Source: Acidobacteriota bacterium (lineage in GTDB: Bacteria > Acidobacteriota > Terriglobia > Acidiferrales > UBA7541). From it: a stretch of 64,000 nt of DNA. The stretch lies in assembly GCA_027307115.1 (NCBI GenBank), contig DAHUXN010000081.1, positions 19,423 to 83,422 of the forward strand, written 5' to 3'. Positions 22,874 through 30,343 of the stretch are shown here, one piece after another. Position 1 is the first letter of the stretch, and every line of letters starts with the position of its first letter. The notes under the pieces were generated by a model, which ran no database searches, was not told where the DNA came from, and saw nothing but the letters and a program-made list of their open reading frames with translations. The translations under genes were made by a program, and so were the position numbers.

Positions 22874-23974
22874 CTATTCGTAAGCGAGCGCTTCCACGGG
22901 ATCCTTGCGGCTCGCAATCCACGCTGGATACGAAGCGCCCACCAGCCCGCCAATTATGGCAATGGCCGCAGCGCGCAGCAGCCACGACGGCGCAACCACA
23001 ATGGTGAGGGTGGGAAACGCCGTTAGGAAAAGCCATCGCACGGTATAGCTCATCGCAACTCCCAGGAGAATTCCGGCGAGACACAGCGCAATGGTTTCGC
23101 TGAGAATCACGCGCACAATATATCCGCGCGAAGCGCCCAGCGATTTCAGCACGCCGATTTCACGCGTGCGCTCGATGATGGTGGTGTACATCGAGAGCAA
23201 AATCACAAGAAAGCCGATTCCGGCGGCCAGCATGATCATGGAGTGAATGAACGTTTGCAGGCCGGGGAGATTCGACGAAGTCATCAGCGACAAATAATCG
23301 CGCAGCGGGCGCACTTCGTAATGCGGCAGGAGTTGGCTGATGGCGCCGATCACTTTCGCTGTTTGTTCCGGATGATCGCAGCGAATGAAAAAGACGGAAG
23401 CTTTGTCGCGCGCGCCCGATAATTCCTGCAGCGTGGACATCAATACAAACAGCCGCGCGCCTTTTCCGTGCTCGACAATTCCGGCGACGTTAAAATCATG
23501 TCCGAGCACGTGCAACGTTTCTCCGACTTTGACCTTGCGTCCCTTTGCATACCAATCGTCCACGAGAATGTCGTTCGCATTTTGCAGATCGCGGCCGTCA
23601 TGAAAAACAAATCCGCCGGAAACCTCGCGAAAACTTTCCGGGTCGATTCCGTAGATGATGTCAAGACCATTGGTGGAATTAAATTGGAGCAGCACCGGCG
23701 CGACAGCGCGGACATTCTTGATTTGCGCGAGCTTCTGGCCAATTTCAATTGGCATGGGCGCGCCGCTGAAGGCCATGAATATGGACGCTGACGGTGGCTG
23801 CACCATGATGTCCGCGCCAATTCCTTCAATTCGTTTCGCGGTATCGGACAGCATGCCGGAGGTGAGCCCGACTACAATCAAAACGAGGGTGACTTCGATG
23901 GCAACGGCGATGATGGTGATGCACGTTCGCACGGGGCGGTACATCACGTTGCGCAAAATCATGTGACGGATCAA
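22874..23974 (-). CDS. FtsX/MacB-like ABC permease
   Basis: A 366-residue permease with an N-terminal transmembrane helix (about 16-40), a large periplasmic MacB_PCD-like domain (about 45-235), and three C-terminal helices of an FtsX domain. The latter includes [19 protein letters not shown], the coupling segment to the ATPase, and it ends with the classic [13 protein letters not shown] tail. This layout is that of LolC/E and MacB, which extract substrates from the outer leaflet of the inner membrane rather than form a channel. The start is TTG 23974 within a TTGA overlap with the stop of the lipoprotein gene (coupled translation); an ATG four codons later is an alternative. Confidence 0.9.
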   Translation of the reverse strand: MIRHMILRNVMYRPVRTCITIIAVAIEVTLVLIVVGLTSGMLSDTAKRIEGIGADIMVQPPSASIFMAFSGAPMPIEIGQKLAQIKNVRAVAPVLLQFNSTNGLDIIYGIDPESFREVSGGFVFHDGRDLQNANDILVDDWYAKGRKVKVGETLHVLGHDFNVAGIVEHGKGARLFVLMSTLQELSGARDKASVFFIRCDHPEQTAKVIGAISQLLPHYEVRPLRDYLSLMTSSNLPGLQTFIHSMIMLAAGIGFLVILLSMYTTIIERTREIGVLKSLGASRGYIVRVILSETIALCLAGILLGVAMSYTVRWLFLTAFPTLTIVVAPSWLLRAAAIAIIGGLVGASYPAWIASRKDPVEALAYE

Positions 23975-24837
23975 GGCTGCTTCTCCCCGCCGAGTTGGAC
24001 GAGTTCGGTTCCAGACGGCTGCGCGAGTTGAAATTTATCGCCGGTGATGGGCTGGTTGAGCGTTAATTGCGTGATATGAATGCCGAGTTGGTATTCGTCG
24101 GCGGGGCGCGCGAGCAGAATATCTTTTGGATAATTCACGCCGCCAACAGACTGCCAATTGCTTGTGCGAATATCGGAAACCAACTTGCCTCCGTGGCCAT
24201 AGATTTGAATTCGCGCAATTTGCAGAGTGGCGCGGTCAAACCATATTTTGCGGTCCAACTCCCAACCCTGCGTGCCGCTCATTGCTAGTGTCAGCACATA
24301 ATACCGGAACGGGAGCGCGTCTGCCTCCTCCAGAAGAACGTTTTCGCTTTGCGGGATCACGGGCCAGACCAAGGCTTCGAAAAGATGTTGCGGGCGCAGA
24401 TTTTCGATAGGCTTCGCTGCGGTGCGCCGCAAGTTATCAGGACCGACGATGAATCTGTTTTTCGAGGGGATGTAAATCCGGAACGCCTGGCCGTCACTGG
24501 CCATGTCGAAGATGTCTTTTGCCACCACGGGCGCCTGGCCAATCACGCGGATTGAGGCGGGCCGGGCCGCTAAGATGTATCCGTTGACTTCATGGTATTG
24601 CTCGATGACGCCGCTCAAGACAGAACCAGCGGTTGGAGAGAGGCGCACCGAAGCGTTCAGGGTTTCGACGGCTGACGCTTCACGATTGTATAGAGCAATC
24701 AGCTCGGCCTTTGTTGCGGTTTGCGCAGGCTGAATCGCTGCCGGAATAGCGACCTTTTTTCTGCTGACGGCGCATCCGCCGACCAGGAGGAATGCAGAGG
24801 CGAGCATCAACACACTTCGAATGCGGCGAATTCTCAG
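23971..24837 (-). CDS. Lipoprotein with LolB/DUF4292-like fold, probable CTG start
   Basis: A lipobox (FLLVGGC) marks a lipoprotein. After it the protein (about 260 mature residues) looks like a LolA/LolB-type half-barrel: VETLNASVRLSPTAGSVLSG, then GYILAARPASIRVIGQAPV and FDMASDGQAFRIYIPSKNRF. Start choice is unusual. ATG or GTG starts at 24807-24813 leave a signal peptide with no positive charge. A CTG at 24837 sits exactly 6 bases after GGGGG and adds Arg-rich residues (RIRRIR), giving a canonical lipoprotein signal. No ATG/GTG/TTG lies further upstream before the TAA stop. As a lipoprotein encoded beside an ABC permease/ATPase and a LolA-like carrier, it could be the acceptor in the outer membrane (inference). 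Confidence 0.75.
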   Translation of the reverse strand: MRIRRIRSVLMLASAFLLVGGCAVSRKKVAIPAAIQPAQTATKAELIALYNREASAVETLNASVRLSPTAGSVLSGVIEQYHEVNGYILAARPASIRVIGQAPVVAKDIFDMASDGQAFRIYIPSKNRFIVGPDNLRRTAAKPIENLRPQHLFEALVWPVIPQSENVLLEEADALPFRYYVLTLAMSGTQGWELDRKIWFDRATLQIARIQIYGHGGKLVSDIRTSNWQSVGGVNYPKDILLARPADEYQLGIHITQLTLNQPITGDKFQLAQPSGTELVQLGGEKQP

Positions 24838-24867
24838 GGAATTCCCCCTTTATGTGGCAAGACGACG

Positions 24868-24896
24868 AATTTAGCAGCCAGGGTTAGGGGTGTCAA
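24868..24896 (-). promoter_or_regulatory. Sigma70-type promoter of the Lol-like cassette
   Basis: On the minus strand TTGACA (24896-24891), a 17-base spacer and TAAATT (24873-24868). The predicted start near 24861 leaves a short leader that contains AAGGGGG (24850-24844) just before the proposed CTG start, which independently supports translation starting near 24837. Confidence 0.75.
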
Positions 24897-25023
24897 CGAA
24901 GGTTGAGCGTGTGGTTTCCGGGTACGTTCGTCACTCGGGAGCAACCGCCAGGAAGGTCACGAATCCCCAGAGGTTTGCGCAAGACTGTTCCGAGGAAGAG
25001 TTGCGTGCGATTGTGCGAAAGGG

Positions 25024-27723
25024 CTATTCGTATCTCAGGGCGACCAAGGGATCAACGCGCATTGCGCGCCGCGCCGGGATATAACAGGCCAGCAGCGCGA
25101 CACTGATCAGAAGAATGGATACGCCGGCGAACGTCAGAGGATCTGTCGGCCTCACGCCGTACAGCAAGCCTGCCATCAAGTGCGACACGATCAGCGCGCC
25201 AACAAGCCCGACCGCAGCGCCAGCAATGGCAAGGCTCAATCCCTGGCGCAGAACGATCCGCATGACGTCCCCTCTTTGTGCGCCGAGCGCCAGGCGAATG
25301 CCGATCTCATGGGTGCGCTCGCTCACGATGTACGAGATCACTCCGTAAATCCCCAGCGCCGCCAGCAGCAACGCCGTTACCGCGAAGGCCGCCACAATAT
25401 CCATCGAGAATCGTCTCTGCTCCAGCGACGCCGTCACCGCATCGTTCAGCATCTGCGCCCCGTAAACCGGTAGCTCCGGGTCTACGGACTGCACCATCGC
25501 GCGCACCTCTTCCGGTATCGCACTCGCATTCAGGTCTCCACGCAGAAAGATGGCCAGCTCCTTGGGCGTCTCCTGGTACAGGCTCAGATAGATTTGCGGA
25601 ACGCTCGCGTTCGCCAGCGACTCGGTTCGAGCATCCGCGATCACCCCCACGATCGTGATCCAGGTCTTGATCGCACGTTGGCCAACCCCAGCCCTCCCAG
25701 CGCCAAGCCTCAGCCGCTTCCCAAGCGGATTCTCGCCCCGCCAGTAAGTCTCCGCCATCGCCTGGTTGATCACCGCGACCAGTGGCGCATGCTCGTCGTC
25801 GCCGTCGTTGAACAGACGGCCCCGCAGCACCGGAATCCCCAGCAAATGAAAATATTCCGGCGTAACTTGCGACCGCTCCACCAAGGGAGTCTGCTTGCTC
25901 TGTGTCTGGCGTCCTTCTACGATCAGCGCGCTCCGGTTGCGGTCGTGGTGCAGCGGAATCGACGGCTCCGCTCCCAGCGCCGCCTCCTGCACTCCCGGCA
26001 GCAACCGGCTGCGCCGCAGCAATTCGCGCGCAAACACTGCCTCCTGAGCAGCCGTTCCATAAATGTCCGTCTTCGGGTCGTTGGGGCTCGGCAGCCACAA
26101 CTGAACCGACATCACATGCTGTGGATTGAATCCCAGCGGCACCTTGTACAAATCCCAAAAACTGCGCAGCAGCAGGCCCGCGGCCACCATCAGCACGAGC
26201 GACAGCGCAAACTCGGTCACCACCAGCACGCGCCGCGTGCGCGTCTGCTCCGTGGAACCCTTCGACCCACGCCCCTCCACCCTCAGAGTACTTGCCAGAT
26301 TCAACCGCCCTGCCTGCCTTGCGGGCGCCAGCCCGAAAATTACCCCGGCTGCGATCGAAGCCGCCAGCGCGATCAGCATCACGGTCCAGTTGATCGACAG
26401 GTCGTTCAGCCGAGGCAGGCTCTCCGGAATCAGCCGCAGCAAGACCCCCTTCATGCAGAACAGAATCACCAACCCCGCCACTCCGCCCAGCAGCGAAAGC
26501 AGCAGGCTCTCCGTCAGCAATTGCCGCACCAGCCGCTTGCTTGCCGCTCCCAGCGCCTGGCGCACGGCCATCTCCTGTGATCGCGCGCTGGCCCGCGCCA
26601 GCAGCAGATTCGCTACATTCACGCAGCCGATCACTAGTACCAGCGCCACTGCGCCCAACAGCAGGATCAGCGACTGCCGAACGTTGCCGACCACGTTTTC
26701 CTTCAGAGGCACCAACCGCACCGTCCACTTGCTGTCGGCCGGATAATCGTCCGGAAACTGCTCCCGCAACGAAGCAACCAACGCGTCCAGCTGGCTCTGC
26801 GCCGCTGCAACCGTCAGCCCCGGCTTCAGGCGCCCGACCGTTTCCAGGGGCAACCGCAAACTGCGATTCGCGGACGAAAAATTCAATGCCGCCCACTGTT
26901 CCGTATTCCTCTCGCCCACGGTTCGCCCCGGGTCGTGAAAACCAGGCGGCATCACACCTATTACCCGATACAAATCGTTGTCCGCACGCAAACTTCTTCC
27001 CACAATGTGCGGATCGCTCCCGAAAGCCCGCTTCCACAAGCCGTCACTGATCACCACATCCAGTGTGAACCCCGGCGTTTGATCCTGAGGATCGAACGTC
27101 TGCCCCAGCTCCGGTTTCACCCCCAGCATCGCAAAATACGCCGGCGACACCCCCTCATACTGCATCCGCGATGGCTGCGATGCACCCGTCAGGTTCGCCG
27201 ACCCGAAAATCTCCAGCACAACATACTGAAAAATTTCCGAACGCTGCAGATCTTTAAACTCCGGAATCGAGATGCCCGCGTCGGTAGCGCCCGCACCAGG
27301 CAGGTCGTCCTCGATGCGTACCAGTTCCTCCGGGTGCGGATAGGGCAGCGGATGCAGCAGCGTCGCATCGACCAGGCTGAAAATCGCCGTGGTCGCTCCG
27401 ATACCCAAAGCGATGGTCAAGATGGCGATGGCGGTAAAGCCGGGAGATTTGCGAAGTACGCGCAGGCTGTAGCGTATATCCTGGATCAGAGATTCGAGAA
27501 AAGTCACACCGCGCGCCTCACGGCATTCCTCTTTCGCTCGCTCGATGCCGCCAAACTCCGTCCGCGCCCGCCGCATCGCTTCTTCGCGGGGAAGGCCCTT
27601 GCGGACCAAATCCTCGGCGTATGCCTCGATGTGAAACTTAAGCTCCGCATCCATTTCGCTCTCCATGCGAGAGCGTCGCACAGTTGTTCGCAACCAGGAA
27701 CGAAAGCGGCTCCAGAGGGTCAT
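25024..27723 (-). CDS. ADOP-family ABC permease (acidobacterial duplicated orphan permease)
   Basis: An 899-residue permease with an N-terminal cytoplasmic PadR-associated-like helical segment (MESEMDAELKFHIEAYAEDLV, with KGLPREEAMRRARTEFGG). Two MacB_PCD/FtsX halves follow: the first opens at IQDIRYSLRVLRKSPGFTA, FtsX helices near 375-480 include GAASKRLVRQLLTES, and the second half ends with the C-terminal block ERTHEIGIRLALGAQRGDVM and RRAMRVDPLVALRYE. This duplicated form lacking a cognate ATPase is the ADOP family, very abundant in Acidobacteria. It probably works as a MacB-like efflux or envelope transporter with an ATPase encoded elsewhere. ATG overlaps the PadR stop (ATGA), and GGAGGAAGT gives a strong ribosome site. 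Confidence 0.92.
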   Translation of the reverse strand: MTLWSRFRSWLRTTVRRSRMESEMDAELKFHIEAYAEDLVRKGLPREEAMRRARTEFGGIERAKEECREARGVTFLESLIQDIRYSLRVLRKSPGFTAIAILTIALGIGATTAIFSLVDATLLHPLPYPHPEELVRIEDDLPGAGATDAGISIPEFKDLQRSEIFQYVVLEIFGSANLTGASQPSRMQYEGVSPAYFAMLGVKPELGQTFDPQDQTPGFTLDVVISDGLWKRAFGSDPHIVGRSLRADNDLYRVIGVMPPGFHDPGRTVGERNTEQWAALNFSSANRSLRLPLETVGRLKPGLTVAAAQSQLDALVASLREQFPDDYPADSKWTVRLVPLKENVVGNVRQSLILLLGAVALVLVIGCVNVANLLLARASARSQEMAVRQALGAASKRLVRQLLTESLLLSLLGGVAGLVILFCMKGVLLRLIPESLPRLNDLSINWTVMLIALAASIAAGVIFGLAPARQAGRLNLASTLRVEGRGSKGSTEQTRTRRVLVVTEFALSLVLMVAAGLLLRSFWDLYKVPLGFNPQHVMSVQLWLPSPNDPKTDIYGTAAQEAVFARELLRRSRLLPGVQEAALGAEPSIPLHHDRNRSALIVEGRQTQSKQTPLVERSQVTPEYFHLLGIPVLRGRLFNDGDDEHAPLVAVINQAMAETYWRGENPLGKRLRLGAGRAGVGQRAIKTWITIVGVIADARTESLANASVPQIYLSLYQETPKELAIFLRGDLNASAIPEEVRAMVQSVDPELPVYGAQMLNDAVTASLEQRRFSMDIVAAFAVTALLLAALGIYGVISYIVSERTHEIGIRLALGAQRGDVMRIVLRQGLSLAIAGAAVGLVGALIVSHLMAGLLYGVRPTDPLTFAGVSILLISVALLACYIPARRAMRVDPLVALRYE

Positions 27724-28061
27724 ACTTCCTCCGGCGTGGTATGCAGGATTCCGGCGATGACGTCGGCCATGGTGTTCCACTTTGCGGCTTCTGTCTGGAG
27801 TCTGCGCTTGCCTGCGGCGGTGAGGCGGTAGTACTTTGCTTTGCGGTTATTTTCCGACTCGCCCCATTCACTGGTGATCCAGCCCTGGTGTTCCAAGCGA
27901 TACAGTGCCGGGTACAAAGAGCCCTGCTGAATTTCTAGGCGATCTTTCGAAATCTGCTGGATGCGTAGCAGAACCCCGTAGCCGTGCAATGGGCCGAGGG
28001 ACACGGCCTTGAGGATCAGCATATCGAGAGTGCCTTGCAGAAGGTCGAGTGGCTTGTCCAC
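27720..28061 (-). CDS. PadR family transcriptional regulator
   Basis: A 113-residue protein starting with GTG (28061). It contains the PadR winged-helix pattern: LLQGTLDMLILKAVSLGPLHGYG at residues 7-29, then QQGSLYPALYRLEHQGWI at about 45-62, and a C-terminal dimerisation helix. Any earlier start would extend the protein by up to 60 residues of no similarity and would run through the promoter. AGGAG lies 10 bases before the GTG. It is translationally coupled to the ADOP permease and almost certainly represses its own operon through the CTAGG-containing palindromes covering the promoter; the effector is unknown. Confidence 0.92.
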   Translation of the reverse strand: MDKPLDLLQGTLDMLILKAVSLGPLHGYGVLLRIQQISKDRLEIQQGSLYPALYRLEHQGWITSEWGESENNRKAKYYRLTAAGKRRLQTEAAKWNTMADVIAGILHTTPEEV

Positions 28062-28081
28062 GAAACGGTCTCTCCTAGAAT

Positions 28082-28117
28082 ACCTAGGAATATAAGCAGG
28101 GATTCCTAGACTGTCAA
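28082..28117 (-). promoter_or_regulatory. PadR-ADOP promoter with overlapping palindromic operator
   Basis: Minus-strand TTGACA (28117-28112), a 17-base spacer, and TATATT (28094-28089). Embedded across the spacer and -10 is a perfect inverted repeat TAGGAAT/ATTCCTA (28085-28091 and 28102-28108, 10-base centre), and further CCTAG/CTAGG copies continue toward the GTG (28074-28088). The arrangement fits an autorepressed PadR promoter. Confidence 0.82.
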
Positions 28118-28312
28118 GGAGAAAGGCGCGCAGAAGGGCCACGCTCTCTCCACATCGCGGACGGGTTGTCGGCCAGTTGGACGCCGAGCAGACAGCTATT
28201 CGGCATAGCTCGCAGGATTCCGAATCGGAGGAGAGGCGCAAGTCTAAAGTCCTTCACACGAACTGCGAAAGTGATATCCTTCCTTGACTGGATGCTGTGA
28301 AAGGGCTAGAGC

Positions 28313-30325
28313 ATGCCGGATAGAGTCGGTGCAAATTTACGGCTGAGATTCACGGTTGGCCTGCTGGCTGGCTTGACCGTTTCGCTCCCCGTAATGGCGC
28401 AGGGACAGCGCAGCCCAATCGTCAGCGCGATGGATCCGAACAGTATCGGTGTACAGCCGACTAATCAGGGAGGGATGGCGACCCTCATGATTTACATCCG
28501 GGACGAATACGGCGGCAGCCCGGCGACGCCACCTATTTTTACGGTCAGTTCAGTCACTTTTAATTCCTCGAACGTGGCGCCGCCGCGCCCGCTGGAAGGC
28601 GGATGGGTTCTGACGGGGCTTCGGCCGGGGGATGAGTATGACGTTGAAGTGTCCGTATCGGGTTATAAGGTGGCACACCAGGTCGTGATGATCCCAAACG
28701 TGAATACGTTCGGTGGAGGGAGTATCACGATCAACGCAATCATTTATATCAAGCCGGAAAATGGCAAAGAGGATTCTCTTTCGCCCCCCAATGATGTGAT
28801 TCTTGCGCCGCGGGCCGAAAAAGAAGTCCAGCACGCGCTGAAGGACTTGCGCGATGAAAAGCCCGCATCCGCGCAAAAACATTTGGGGAAGGCGCTGGAG
28901 ATGGCGCCCGCGAATCCGTTCGTAAATTACCTGATGGGAATGTGCTACCTGCGGATGAACAAACTGCCGGAAGCGAAGGCGAGTCTGGAGAAATCCGTAT
29001 CGATTGACCCCAAGGGTGCGGCCGCGTTGCTTGCTTTAGGAATGCTGCACTACCGCGAATCCGATTATCCGGGAGCAATACAGCTTCTCGGACAAGCCGT
29101 GGAACTGGATCCGACTGCGTGGAAAGCGGACTGGATGTTAGCGAGCGCCTACCTGCATCAGGGCAATTTCGAGAAGGCGCGCGACTACTCGGAAAAAGCG
29201 CTGAAGACTGGGAAAGATGGCGCCGCACCCGTGGAATTGCTTTTGGGCGAAGCAGAAGGGGGCCTGGGCGAACGGGAGAAGGCGATAGCCGCGTTCGAAG
29301 CCTTCCTGAAGGTGTACCCCCGTGATCCAAGCGTGGCGCAGGTGCACGAGTGGATCGACAGCCTAAAGAAAGAACCGATATATTCCGGGAAGACCGCGCC
29401 TGCGAACCTGGCAGTACATTCCACATCTTCATCTTCATCTTCGGCGAAAAATCCGCCGGGAGCTCTATCCGCGCCCCTCTCGCCGCTGACGGGTCCGCAA
29501 CCTGCACCGGCGGTGGAGCTTCCGCCAAAAGAAAATTGGGCGCCGCCGGACATCGACGCGATGAGTCCGCCCGTGGTTTCCGCGCGCGCTTGCTCGCTGC
29601 CGAGCCTAATGGCGGCGACCAAAAAGAGCTCGGAGGAATTGGTCAGTGACCTGGCAAAATTTTCCGCAACGGAGGAATACGAATCTGTCGAGATTAAAAG
29701 GAACGAACAGTTAGAGACGCCGGAAACACGCGAGTTCAGCTATTTGGTCATGGTGGACAATTCTGGGCAGCGTTTCCCCGAAGTGACGGAATTCCGAACA
29801 CAGCTGAAAGGTCCCAGTGTGCGGGAAGGATCAATCGAGGACGTCTCGGCTCCAGTGCTTGCGCTGGCTTTCCATCCGGACTTTCGCAACGATTTCAATT
29901 GGAAGTGCGAAGGACTTGGAGAGTGGAATAACCAGCCGGCGTGGGTGGTTCATTTCGAGCAACGTTCAGATGTCGCCACGAGCCGCCTTCAAAGCTTTGA
30001 TGCTCCGACAGGAGCAGCGCTGCTTCCACTGAAGGGCCGCGCATGGATCTCCAAAAGCGGCGGGCATGTGATTCACCTGGAGACGGATCTGGCGAGACCA
30101 GTGAAAACGATCGATCTGAAGCGCGAGCATTTTGCAATCGACTACCAGCCTGTCTCGTTTCGCAAACACAAGGTGACCTTGTGGTTGCCTGAGAATGTGG
30201 ACGTCTACCTTCAATATCAGGGGCATTACCTGCATCACTACCACCACTTCAGTCAGTTCCAACTCTTCTGGGTTGGTGAAACGCAGAAGATTGAGCAGCC
30301 GAAGGAAGCCACGCAGCAACCATAA
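28313..30325 (+). CDS. Exported TPR-repeat protein
   Basis: A 670-residue protein with a signal peptide (cleavage after VMA, about residue 28). An Ig-like/carboxypeptidase-regulatory-like beta domain (about 55-150) follows, then five or so TPR units (about 170-345) with the usual NPFVNYLMGMCYLRMNKLPEA pattern. A low-complexity Ser/Pro linker (about 370-420) is encoded partly by a TCTTCA repeat. The C-terminal beta-rich domain (about 430-660) is unknown. It is probably periplasmic or outer-membrane-attached and acts through protein contacts. AAAGGG precedes the ATG. It is convergent with the HEAT/PilZ-like gene. No enzymatic motif is visible. Confidence 0.8.
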   Translation: MPDRVGANLRLRFTVGLLAGLTVSLPVMAQGQRSPIVSAMDPNSIGVQPTNQGGMATLMIYIRDEYGGSPATPPIFTVSSVTFNSSNVAPPRPLEGGWVLTGLRPGDEYDVEVSVSGYKVAHQVVMIPNVNTFGGGSITINAIIYIKPENGKEDSLSPPNDVILAPRAEKEVQHALKDLRDEKPASAQKHLGKALEMAPANPFVNYLMGMCYLRMNKLPEAKASLEKSVSIDPKGAAALLALGMLHYRESDYPGAIQLLGQAVELDPTAWKADWMLASAYLHQGNFEKARDYSEKALKTGKDGAAPVELLLGEAEGGLGEREKAIAAFEAFLKVYPRDPSVAQVHEWIDSLKKEPIYSGKTAPANLAVHSTSSSSSSAKNPPGALSAPLSPLTGPQPAPAVELPPKENWAPPDIDAMSPPVVSARACSLPSLMAATKKSSEELVSDLAKFSATEEYESVEIKRNEQLETPETREFSYLVMVDNSGQRFPEVTEFRTQLKGPSVREGSIEDVSAPVLALAFHPDFRNDFNWKCEGLGEWNNQPAWVVHFEQRSDVATSRLQSFDAPTGAALLPLKGRAWISKSGGHVIHLETDLARPVKTIDLKREHFAIDYQPVSFRKHKVTLWLPENVDVYLQYQGHYLHHYHHFSQFQLFWVGETQKIEQPKEATQQP

Positions 30326-30343
30326 ATTCTCGCTGGAGTTTAT

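Noticed and set aside
25307..27037. 576-codon minus-strand frame inside the ADOP permease gene
   Set aside because: Same strand, different frame; Gly/Ala/Arg-rich and without hydrophobic segments or motifs.
29420..29445. Short TCTTCA tandem repeat
   Set aside because: Encodes a poly-Ser linker in the TPR protein; too short to be a CRISPR or satellite element.
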